From Argentina anserina (taxonomy: Eukaryota; Streptophyta; Magnoliopsida; Rosales; Rosaceae), in assembly GCF_933775445.1 (NCBI RefSeq), contig NC_065878.1, positions 1,510,001 through 1,574,000 of the forward strand: a DNA stretch of 64,000 nucleotides. Reading direction: 5' to 3'. Below the pieces are notes generated by a model, which saw only the letters and a list, made by a program, of their open reading frames with translations, did no database searches and was not told the origin of the DNA. The translations under genes were made by a program, and so were the position numbers. Each line of letters starts with the position of its first letter. Positions within the stretch are counted from its first letter, which is position 1. This document shows, one piece after another, positions 45,836 to 57,087 of this stretch.

Positions 45836-47440
45836 AGATGAATGCTCAGAGTCCCGTTGACTCCATGAACAATCCGTCTTCTCTCTCTTCGGGTTTTCTT
45901 TTGGCAAATTCTGAGTGTCTGTTTCTGGGTCTGAGCTTAAGCTTTGACAAAGTCTTCACTGACCAACAAAGAAGCCTAGCTGACCAGTGACCGCTTGGAC
46001 ACTTCTAGGCATGATGTGTAGGCTATTTCCACTAAGACAAAGCTACGTTGGTGATATCGATCGCTTGAAAATATTGTTCATTTTAGCAAGACAAACATTG
46101 AGGCTAGCTAGTCCATGCATGCCGGCTCTGCTGCTGCTGCTTCACCAAGTGCCACCACCCATGAACAACCAAGTTATGCTCTTTATGGGCACGTTTGTTA
46201 CGCCTGGCTTACAAGTCATAAGCCATGTTTGGAGCAAGCACGACTATTATCAGAGAGTTGGAATTCTACATGATCTCTTCTGTAACCACAAAACCAGAGT
46301 GGGTTCTCTTCAATATCAAATACAAACAATAACAAAAATGAAATCAACTGAACATTGAAGATTGAAAGTTCGCACCTTTACTTGGTTTTCTTCAATCCAA
46401 GATTCCAAGTTTCCAAGTTTCCAGATCCATGGTGGGATCTTCTTGGCAATCGAAAAGAAACAAAAACCCAACCTGCGCTTTTTACCAATTGTTGAACTAA
46501 TCAACTAATCAATGGCGTCGATGCGCCACCATGGCTGCTTTGAGAATCGGGTACTAGATCCAGCCGAGTGGATTGGTTGCATTGATATGTAAAAGACATT
46601 ATTACCCAGTTACAATAAACGTTAAGGAAAAACACATTCAATAAATTAATAACTGAAATATTAACATAGGAATTTGTCTACTCATTTCTCACAGAATTTC
46701 GTGCACATACGGGGAGTTTTACAACAACGGTAACTACATGCAACGTATATTATTGCAACAATGATTAAACATTGCAATTTCACCTATTGATCCGAATCAA
46801 TTACAAGTATTGAATGCGAAGCACTTAATCAATTCTCGTCCGTTGTATTGACAAATACTCAATATATTTCTCCCTCAACGCTCCTTATTGATTTATGACA
46901 AAAACAACTGAGAATTTGCCTACACAACTCCAGATCTGAGTGATGTTCATGCTGTAAGATTATTTGGACTTATCAATATCAACTTCATGTACAACAACTT
47001 GTTACTCTTTGTTCAGAAACAAGCAATCGAACTTAGCAATGAAATCTCAACTATGACTCCTACTTCATTGAGGTGAACTTAATTAATTGACCATACCTCA
47101 ATTACATTAAGATATGTGTGAATCTGTACATGAATCAGGAATGTTATTCCTATTGCTAATACATATAGGAAAAACATTATGGGAATGAACCTATGTTAAT
47201 TAGCCTATATATAGAATAGTTTGGTCCCTGCTCTAGCTATCATGATTACTACTGAGAATACATCTCTCTGCCCATTGGAGAAGTCTCATCAAGGATAGCT
47301 CAGAGGAGAATCAACCAAGCACGTCAACTAATCAAATTCGTATTGAGATATAACCTATAGCAGCTCTGTTTGTATTCTTAAGCTTAAGTACAATCTATAT
47401 GCATATTCAGTTTAACTTACACATGCACCTTCACCGTTAT
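45832..47440. other. Promoter side of the intact reductase and spacer
   Basis: No gene is seen. Beginning at about 46185 GGGCACGTTTGTTACGCC looks like the end of a TIR element, but no partner end was found. The rest is AT-rich. Confidence 0.45.
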
Positions 47441-48499
47441 TTATGGAGCTCCGGAACAAGACCTTGAATTGCCCACATCTGACCAATATGAGCTCCGGAA
47501 TCCCTTCTCTTTCAGGCTTTCAACAGTGTCTTTGAGCGTTACTTCAAGAGCAAAGAAGTTGATTCCTAAACTTTTTGCTCTCTCCTTGGACACTTGATAA
47601 CTTGGGTCAGAAGGAACAAAACCATGAGAGTTATTGTCATCCTCATTTCTGCCAACAATGAGACGAGAAATTTAGTGGGATGGCTTCAGTAATCTTAATC
47701 AGTGAAATCGGTACTATTTCATGTAATTTGTAAATGACAACGTACCTTTCAATAATGTTCAAAGTCGGATAAAGTTGTCTTATGATCTTCATCGCCTCGG
47801 AAATGTGCTCGATATGGCTGACCAAGCAATAACTTCCACTAGCTGAAGGAACTTCAAATGCTTGAATATGCGCAAAGGTGACATCTCTGACATCAACGAA
47901 TCTGTAATTTGAAGCCGGCAATGGTTTTCCTTCATAAGAATCAATCAACTGCTAGCTTGCAGCACAAGAATCATTCATAACTCTTGAACAGTACTTTTCA
48001 TCAGACTCTGTAACTCTTATTGAAATCACTGAAGAGAGAAAAAGATGGGTGATGAAGTATATGTGTAACAGTTAGGAGACTCTGAATCACCTCTACAGAT
48101 AAATTAAGATTTGGCTGTAACAAAGGACCAATTACAAACCCTGGATTTATTGAAACTAGGTCAATTCCGTTTTCCTTTGCAAATTTCCAAGCAGCCTGCT
48201 CAGAAAGTTTTTGAAAGAATATACCATAGCTGAATATGCAAGTGAAACATATTAAAGGAGTTCGATCAGTATAGGTTCATAGCTCCACGCCTTCATATCT
48301 TATACTTATCAAAGAAGGTAGAAAACAGTTGTACCTTGTACTTCTCACAGAAAATTGGATCCGAAAACCATGTTTCATCAACTACCACATCTGGGGTCAG
48401 AGATTTGCCCGTCATTATCGTTGAAGCCATAGATGAAGTTAAAACCACTCTCTTGACAGTCGGAAATTTTGCGCATGATTTAAGAACGTTGTATGTTCC

Positions 48500-49361
48500 T
48501 GTAGACACAAGAAATTTAATAAAGTAAATCATTTTCATTAAATGATTAAATCGACCAAGAACCCGATAAAATTGCACATGTGGCCCAACAGTCAACAAAG
48601 TCAGTACGGACCCGAATAAAATTCGCGTCAGCACATCAACGGATGATCGTAATCAAAGCTACGTGATTCCGACTTTAATTGGAAATTGAATGTCATTGAC
48701 AACCGAAATGGTAATCGGTCATTTGATTAAATTAATAAATTTCTTTGCGGTTATAATTAAATCAATTTTTTGAATCTGTTTAATTTAGTTATTCTCATAA
48801 CTAATTTTAAATTAATCAGAAAATACATATTGATTTAATTATACAACTAAAGAAATATTATTATTTTAGTGTCATTAAAATATTCTATAAAATAGAATAT
48901 TCTTGACACTATAAATACTCCTTTCAACATAAAGAGTGGAGGATTTTTGACATTGGGGAGGAAGAGAGCAATATCACTCTCGAGAAATCCCGAAGTCTCC
49001 CAAGTCCACGAAGAATCATCAAGCTACCAAATCGCTCGTTCTTCATCAAATCCAAATCCAAACTCAAGTCCACGAAGAATCATCAAGCTATCAATCGCTC
49101 GTTCTTCATCAAATCCAAATCCAAACTCAAGTCCACGAAGAATCATCAAGCCACCAAATCGATCGTTCTTCATCAAATCCAAATCCAAATCAAACTCAAA
49201 TTCTCAAGATCAAGTGCACGTCACCCTTGAGCCAAGTTACATACGGAAATAGAATCAGAGGAGTTCACAAAGATTGTAACCCCGCGCTTGATTATCAATA
49301 AATTACATTTTATTTGTACACGTGTCTGCACTCTTGTTTGTTTTCAGATTTGCGTTTTACA
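48500..49361 (+). repeat. Tat-element 5' LTR with three 64-bp units
   Basis: A TATAAATA box is near 48910. From about 49000 to 49190 three copies of a 63-64 bp unit (starts AAGCTACC at 49021, AAGCTATC at 49085, AAGCCACC at 49148) encode nothing evident. The 3' LTR has two. Confidence 0.9.
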
Positions 49362-49435
49362 AATTGGCACGCCCAGTGGGACATTTTTGGCCTCTCATCT
49401 CCTTCTTTGAAGAAATCTTCAAATCCGTTTGTGCG

Positions 49436-51520
49436 ATGGCTTCCAAGAACAACCAAGCTATCCTAACAAAGAAATCTAAGTCCACAACCGCGAGGTCAAG
49501 CGGAGAGGCCAAGCCGGTCAAGAACTCCAAACAAACATACTCCAAATCAAAGAGTGAACCGATTGCCCTTGTCACCTGGAGCGTGGCTAGAGCTCAACCC
49601 ACGACATTTATGGCACTTGCTAGTAAGCCTGGTCAACCAGTCATCACCTTGGAGAGCTTGAGAGCAATAAAGCATGCCTCCCAAAGTGGGAAGAAGCAAG
49701 TGTCAAAGGAGAAGGAGCCAAATGAGCAATATCCTCTATCCGTTCATGGTGATGTCCCTATCCTGGAAGATGTTTTCTCTGATAATGAATCAAGCACGCC
49801 GTCATACCATGGAAGTCCCAAAGAAGATGGCGATAACTTTCATTCTATGGCACATGAATCCTCTTCTGACAATGCGCAGGTCTTGGTGACGGGGGCATCC
49901 ACAATCGAGGAGCAACTCTCCAATATGTTCGAGATGGTTGAAAAACTCACCCGAACAGTTGAAGAAAAGGATGTGCAAATCGCTGAGCTCTATAGCAAGT
50001 TGGACGATCCAATGATGAGAACTCCACCAAAGGGTCGCCTGGCAGGAGCAAAGTAAATGAAAAGGGGAAAACGTCCAAGAACGATGGCGACTCGCTTGGT
50101 TCCTTATCACTCCAGCAATTGCAGGACATCATCACCAACTCAATTCGAGCTCAATTCGAGCTCAATATGGAGGTCCTTCTCATGACTCCCTCACTTACTC
50201 CAAACCTTACACTAAGAGGATCGACAACTTAAGGATGTTGCGGGGGTATCAACCACCAAATTTCCAACAATTTGAAGGTAAAGGGAACCCAAAGCAACAC
50301 GTCGCCCACTTCGTGGAGACTTGCAGTAACGCCGGGACAGAAGGCGATCACCTTGTCAAGCAGTTTGTTCGCTCGTTGAAGGGAAATGCCTTCGAGTGGT
50401 ATACAGACTTAGAGCCGGAGTATGTCGACAGTTGGGACCAAATGGAGCGTGAGTTCCTTAATCGATTCTATAGTACAAGGTAGACGGTGAGCATGATGGA
50501 GCTAACTAACACGAAGCAAGGAAAGGATGAACCCGCGATCGGTTACATCAATATATGGAGCTCACTTAGCCTTGATTGCAAGGACCGACTGTCAGAGGTG
50601 TCAGCCATTGAAATGTGCATCCAAGGTATGCACTTTGATTTGCTATACACCTTGCAAGGAATCAAGCCTCGTTCTTTCAAAGAGTTGGCTATTCGAGCCC
50701 ACGAAATGGAGCTAAGCTTGGAAAGTCTTAAGGAAAAGAATGAAACTCTGGTAGACCAACGAAAAGACAAAGTCTTCGGAAGCAGATTTGACAAGGTTGT
50801 GAAGAAGCCCTCCAAAGAATCAATGGTCATCAATACTGCATCGTTTAAGATCTCTACGCGGGATAAGAAAGAGTTCAATAAGGTGGAACCTCCTCGAACC
50901 TACGATAGGAGTAAATGCACGTTGAAGGAGATGGAGCGAAAGACATACCCGTTCCCAGACTCTGATATGGCGGGCATGTTAGAGGATCTTCTCGAAAACA
51001 AGATAATAGAGCTTTCGGAGTGGAAACGTCCAGAAGAAATGCATCGAGTCAATGAGCCGAAGTATTGCAAATATCATCGCCTCGTTAGTCACCATATAGA
51101 GAAATGCTTTGTTCTCAAGGATTTGATAATGAACCTCGCCAAGCAAGGGAAGATTGAGCTGGACATTGACGACGTTGCTGAAGTCAATTGTACTACTGTA
51201 ACATTCGGGTTGTTCAAGCCAGTTCCACTCTCTTTTCACCCGATAAAAGCACCGTTATATTTTATAAAGCAGGCGTGCGAACATAAGAAGACCAAAGAAG
51301 TTAAACAATGTCCTGCTTCCACATCTATCCTCCAAGTTGCCTTTAATGTCTATGATGAAGGATGGATATTGGTCACTCAGAGAAGAACTCGCAAAGGTAT
51401 GATGTCAAACTCACCGGTTGCCCGACCAAGTCATAAGAAATCACCTCCACGACGGGAGGAGAACGAACGAGGACGTTTTGAAACGAAAGTCGTTCCATAT
51501 TTGTGGAAGGCTCTTTGCTA
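49436..51520 (+). pseudogene. Tat-element gag (broken)
   Basis: ATG 49436 opens a frame to 50056 (Ser/Lys-rich N-terminus, then a coiled coil EEQLSNMFEMVEKLTRTVEE). After a frameshift near 50040 and another near 50230 the gag domain continues at 50235 (YQPPNFQQFEGKGNPKQHVA, FVRSLKGNAFEWYTDL). It passes a TAG at 50481-50483 and goes on to 51521 (GMHFDLLYTLQGIKPRSF). The YxPPxFxxFDGKGNPKxH pattern is typical of Tat gag. It would form the capsid-like particle if intact. Confidence 0.87.
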
Positions 51521-51709
51521 GAACTTGTCAATAGAGCAATTGCCTACAAAACAATCGAATGTCACTTCAATGGCCACAAGTTGTGAAGTTAGCTCCGAAG
51601 GAGACGAAAAGTTTGAAACAAGAGAAATAGGTGCAAGTCAAGTGTTAAAGAAAAATGAGGTGTTGAAACAATTGGAGAGTTTACCTTTCCAACTTAACCC
51701 CTCTGACTT

Positions 51710-52319
51710 GTGGAGTTGCTCATCGACATAGGAATACACTCCACAAGCATGAAGGAATGTGGCGCGTGTGATGCATATTGTGATAACATTCACTTCACAG
51801 ACGATAACCTCCACTTGGGCTCTAAGCCACATAATCGGCCTCTTTTTGTGACAGGGTACATGCGAGAGCGGAAGTTGAATCGCATGCTCATAGACAAAGG
51901 GTCAGCAATAAATATCATGTCTAAGTCAACCATGTCTCAACTCGGCATCAACGTTGATAAGTTATCAAGGACTCGTCTCATGATCCAAGGTTTCAACCAA
52001 GGAGGATAAAGAGCGATAGGAATGATCAGACCAGACATGGACATCGGACACTTTGTTTCATGTCATCGATGCGAAGACCTCGTACAACTTGTTGTTGGGA
52101 CGACCATGGGTGCATGAAAATGGCATCGTGTCATCTACTTTACACCAATGCTTCAAGTTCTATCGCGGAGGTGTGAAAATCGTGGCAGGAGATACCAAAC
52201 CATTCACAGAAGCTGAATCATACTTTGCGGATTCTAAATTCTACACGGATGAGGAGTCAATGAAAGAAGTCTTTCTGGCCAGAGTACCCTCTACGGGGAA
52301 AGCCACTAACTTTAGGTAG
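51710..52319 (+). pseudogene. Tat-element protease region (broken)
   Basis: The frame at 51710-52009 carries the retropepsin-like core HNRPLFVTGYMRERKLNRML followed by IDKGSAINIM; the family usually has IDNGSA or IDSGSA at the catalytic Asp. After a stop in 52007-52009, the frame 52053-52319 has SYNLLLGRPWVHENGIVSST, the conserved protease end with the LLGRPW motif. Confidence 0.83.
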
Positions 52320-53619
52320 AATGACGCCAAATCAAGAGACATTAAGTTTCATGGTGAAGTGTCGCAAAAAGCCTCATCTGAAGCAGCAACATCGTATGCG
52401 GAAAGAAAAGCCAGCCATGCCTTTCTGATCCTTAGCTATGTTCCGATGTCTAGATGAAGGGAGGGGGAGTCTCCATATGTGGGGACAAAGTCACAAGAGT
52501 GTCCACGAAAATTAGAAAAGGATGATGTGAAGTTGTTGAGGGAGGAATCAACATTGCCATTGATAAAGGTGAGCAACCGAAATCCTACAAAGTAGCCACT
52601 GAAGGGGTTTGTCAAACCAATTCAAGGTAAGACGGAACATGGATTGCTGCCAGAGAAAAGAACGAGTGAATGGTTCGATCCTAACGCATACAAGCTGTTA
52701 GAAAAGGCCAGATACGAATTCGGTTCATCAAGCAAAAAGGACGATCAAGATGCAGCAAAGATGGCGTATGAGCTCGATGAGCCACAAAAGAAGTTAAGAG
52801 AGCAAGGGGCAACATTTGATTCTTCTAAAGCTAGTCTCAGTTTCGCTTCGAGCAAGCCAATCAGAATTTCAGGAATAAGAAAGGCGGAGTGAGCCAATGT
52901 GCAACATATTAGTGTAGAGGTAGTTAAAGAGAAAAGTCAAGAGGTTCAGTCAACCCCTCGCATTTCGTCGTTCGATTGCATTCGTCCAGATCCCCGAAGA
53001 GCAATATTAGAACGTATTGAAGGATCAACCACAAGGGTGTCAGTTTTTGACTGTGTGAACATAACAGCAAGTAGAGGTTCGGTCTTCAATCGCATCGGTA
53101 GTACAACCACTCGGCCTTCCGTATTTAAAAGGATGTCAAGTTCAGACAAAGATAAGAGAGAGTCAAACCTCATTCTGCGAAAGCCTGCATTGGAAAGGAT
53201 CTAAGAACCTAAGGAACGATAGATATGCAAGAGGAAAACGACTTATAGTCGAGCGGAGAGCAAAGAAATCCGAAGTCTTATCCCGTCACACATGAAGAGG
53301 CATTGTGTGACCAAAAAGGAGATAGGGACCTCGGTAATGGTGATGAGGATGACATTGTCCAAACCTCTTATCATATCAAGGTGGCAGAAGTAGATGCCGT
53401 AGAGGAAGACGATCAGGAAGATTTTGAAATTGAAGTAGACGAAGCTCCTCTAGAACTTGAAGACCGGGGGGGGGGGGGGGCAAGCCACTATGGACGAACT
53501 TAAGGAGATTAACTTGGAAACAGAAAAAGACTCAAGACCTATTTTTGTGAGTGCGTCTTTAAGTTCCGAAAAAGCAAAAAAGAATATCTTGATCTGTTGC
53601 TCGAGTACAAAGATGTCTT
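52320..53619 (+). other. Protease-to-RT linker of the Tat element
   Basis: This is a low-conservation linker of the polyprotein. Short open frames (52644-52892, 52899-53204, 53303-53503) encode charged sequence, with a repeated SVFDC/SVFNRI/SVFKRM pattern around 53040-53140. A run of 15 G sits at 53466-53480. Nothing beyond the linker is recognised. Confidence 0.55.
53466..53480. repeat. Poly-G tract, 15 G
   Basis: An uninterrupted G run lies in the polyprotein linker. It is the third such tract in the window. Confidence 0.95.
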
Positions 53620-55444
53620 TGCTTGGACGTACAAAGAAATGCCCGGCCTGGATCCAAAGGTAGCAGTTTATCGACTTGCTGTCAAACCGGAGGCTCGGCC
53701 AACCAAACAAACACAAAGAATATTTTGATTGCTGCAGGTTTCATTAGAGAGGTTCAATATCCCAAGTGGATCACAAACATTGTTCCCGTCAAGAAGAAGA
53801 ACAGACACATCCGCATTTGTGTAGCCTTTCGTGACTTAAATGAGGCATGTCCAAAAGATGATTTCCCTCTACCAATCATAGAGCTCATGGTAGATGCGAC
53901 AACCGGGCATGAGGCTTTGTCATTCATGGACAGATCATCAGGTTACAATCAGATAAAGATGGCCTTGGAGGATGAGGAACTTAGTGCATTTCGAACTCCC
54001 AAAGGAATTTATTGCTATAAGGTCATGCCATTCGGGTTAAAAAATGCCGGTAAAACGTACCAACGTGCTATGTAGAAAATTTTCGGTGACATGCTACACA
54101 AGTATGTAGAATGCTATGTTGATGATTTGGTTGTCAAAACAAAGAAAAGGAGTGATCACCTGCAAGATCTACGGAGAGTGTTCGACAGGTTACGGGAGTA
54201 CCAGTTAAAAATGAATCATTTGAAGTGTGCCTTCGGCGTCAGTTCCAGAAAATTTCTTGGATTCATCGTGAAGCACCAAGGCATCGAGGTAGACCAATCA
54301 AAAAGTTAAAGCCATGCAGAAAATGCCAGAGCCAAGAAATTTGTGCGAGTTGAAAAGCCGCCAAGGACGACTTGCCTTCATCAGACAGTTCATATCGAAC
54401 CTGGCGGGCGGTTGCCAACCATTCAGTCGACTAATGAAGAAAGATGTTCCATTTGTATGGGATGAAGCTTGTCGCAATGCCTTTGAGAGCATAAAGAAAT
54501 ACCTGGCGAATCCTCCGGTGTTGGGTGCACCTATCGCCGGGAAACCTCTTATCCTTTACATCGCCGCTCAAGAGAGATCACTTGGGGCCCTTCTTGCCCA
54601 AGAAAATGAAGCCAAAAAGGAGAAAGCCTTGTACTACTTGAGTCAGACACTCACCGGACATGTGCTAAATTATCCCCTGATAGAGAAGATGTGTCTTGCA
54701 CTCGTCTTCGCCATTGAAAAGTTAAGACATTACATGCAAGCTTACACAATGCACTTGGTGGCGCGAGCCGATCCAGTTAAGTTCATATTATCTAAACCAG
54801 TTCTAACTGGACGCATGGCTAAGTGGGCATTACTATTGAACAAATACGACATCATATATGTGCCCGCTAAAGAACTGAAAGGACAGGCATTGGCCGACTT
54901 CCTGGTAGACCACCCTATTCCAGCGGATTGGGAAATCTCAGATGAATTCCCGGACGAGGAAATCTTCCTTGCAGAGGTCCTCCCTACTTGGAAGATGTTT
55001 TTGGATGGCTCATCTAGGGAAGACGAGGCAGGGGCTGGTGTTATCTTTGTCTCTCCACAAAAGCAGATATTGCCTTATTCTTTCACTTTTGGGGAATTGT
55101 GCTCCAACAATGTCGCAGAGTACCAAGCCTTGATAATGGGATTGCAAACAACATTAGAAATTAAAATCCAAAGTGTCAAAGTGTATAGAGACTCGAAGTT
55201 GGTGATTCATCAACTGCTCACTAATTACGAGGTCAAGAAGGAAGATTTGGTACCTTATTTCCAACTCGCCACACAACTCTTGAAGGGCTTTGATAAAGTT
55301 ACACTCATACATGTGCCACGAAAAGAAAATCAAATGCCAGACGCATTGGAAAACTTGGCGGCGACCTTGGCATTGTCTGGAGACGAAATTTTGGACATCC
55401 CAATTTGCCAAAGGTGGGTCCTGACAACAAAGCCTTCACTCTAG
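53620..55444 (+). pseudogene. Tat-element RT, degenerate RNase H and second RNase H
   Basis: RT runs from about 53720 (GFIREVQYPKWITNIVPVKK), through SGYNQIKMALED and CYVDDLVVK, to 54309. A TAG at 54073-54075 and a frame break at 54310 interrupt it. The first RNase H (54480-54920) has LYIAAQERSLGALLAQE, where the usual catalytic Asp context is lost, as is common in Tat elements. A second RNase H follows at about 54980-55400 with all acidic positions: MFLDGSSREDEAGAG, NNVAEYQALIMGL, YRDSKLVIHQL and the late Asp in ENQMPDALENLA. This acquired aRNH domain marks the lineage. Confidence 0.9.
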
Positions 55445-55462
55445 TGTGCCATTTCTCATGTA

Positions 55463-56740
55463 GTGTCAATTCACACCATTGATGTTGAAGATTTGAGGCA
55501 TCCTTTTATCGACTATCTTGAGCACAACCAGCTTCCTGAAGATTCGGAGCAAAGGTGGAGCATCAAGCAGCGAGCACCGCGCTTCCTCTACTACAAAGAA
55601 ACTTTATATCGGAGGTCATTTGACGAAGTACTTCTTCGATGCTGAGGAAAAGATGAAGCGGTCAAAGCCATGGAAGAGGTTCATTCTAGAGTATGTGGAG
55701 CACATCAATCAGGACCAAAGTTACATTTTCAAGTAAGACGACTAGGGTATTATTGGCCCACCATGGTCAAGGATTATATGGAGTATGCACAAAAATTCCA
55801 AGCTTGTCAGTTTCATGCCAACTTCATTCATCAGCCACCTGAGCCGTTGCAACCGACAATTGCTTCGCACCCATTCGATGTCTGGGGAATGGATGCAATC
55901 GGACCCATCACTCCAAAATCATTGGCCGGTCATATGTACATTCTGGCAGCCACAGATTCCTTCTCAAAATGGGCAGAGGTGATACCGCTGAAAGAAATAA
56001 AGAAAAAAATTGTTGTGGACTTCATTACGGGAAGCATTATACAACGCTATGGTATACCACGGTGCATCATCACAGACAACGCCATGTACTTCTCGAATAC
56101 CGCAACAGAAAAGTTAAGCAAAAAATTCCACTTCAAGCTTCACTTCTCTTCAATGTACAATGCTCCAGCAAATGGTTTGGCAAAAGCATTCAATAAAACG
56201 CTTTGTAACATTCTGAAGAAAACTATCAGCAAGAAGCAGAGGGATTGGCACGAGAAATTGGGTGAAGCTCTATGGGCTTATAGAACGACGTATCGGACGG
56301 CCACAAATGCTACACCTTATTCTCTTGTCTATGGTGTCGAAGCAGTATTACCATTAGAGAAAGAAATCCCATCGTTGAGAATCGCTTTGCAGGAAGGTCT
56401 CACAAATGAGGACAATGTCAAGTTGCACCTTCAAGAGTTAGAAGCTTTGGACGAGAAGAGGCTTGATGCACAACAACACCTGGAATGCTACCAAGCTCGG
56501 ATGTCGCACGCCTTCAACAAAGATTCTCGACCACGGTCATTTAAAGTTGATGATTTAGTTCTTACTGTTCGAAGACCTATCATTATGGCGCACAAGTCTG
56601 GCTCCAAATTCAAGTCAAAGTGGGATGGTCTTTATGTCGTCAGAGAAGTATATACCAATGGAGCTTACAAAATTGTGGCGGAAGACGGTCGGAGGATCGG
56701 TCCCATTAACGGCAAGTTCTTGAAGAAGTACCATGTTTGA
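55463..56740 (+). pseudogene. Tat-element integrase (catalytic Glu lost)
   Basis: After a broken zinc domain (55463-55735; CQFHAN at 55803 onward), the frame 55670-56740 gives the core: GHMYILAATDSFSKWAEVI with the first Asp, PRCIITDNAMYF with the second, and YNAPANGLAKAFNKTL where the family has NGQAEAFNK. The catalytic Glu is thus Lys. The C-terminal GPY/F-like part SKWDGLYVVREVYTNGAYKI ends at LKKYHV, with no chromodomain. The frame is long and otherwise clean. Confidence 0.9.
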
Positions 56741-57087
56741 AAACGTCAAAGAATGCTCCAAGTTTGCATGAGCTTAAACTGCATAAGACACACAAAAAAT
56801 AAAACAAAACAAAAAAATGCTCCAAGTCTGCACAAGCCTAAACTGCACAAGACACAAAAAAAAACCTTGAACTACGTGATGACTTGATTCTTTCTTTAGA
56901 AGGATACGTAGGCAGCTTGAGAATAGCAATCTTAAGTTCAGTCACATTAAAATATAAATAAGGGTTTGTCTGCCAATCATAAAGCAAATTCTTATTTCAC
57001 TGATAGTAAGTTGAATTTCAAAATCGGTTGATTACAAGATGATTGAAGAAAAAAAAATGAGCAAGTCCTGATCATTCAAGTTAGCTA

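Noticed and set aside
46185..46210. Start of a TIR transposon (GGGCACGTTTGTTACGCC)
   Set aside because: No matching inverted end and no flanking duplication were found in the following kilobases.
52899..53204. Independent small gene with SVFDC/SVFNRI repeats
   Set aside because: It lies in the protease-RT linker of the Tat element in the polyprotein direction and has no start or homologue of its own.
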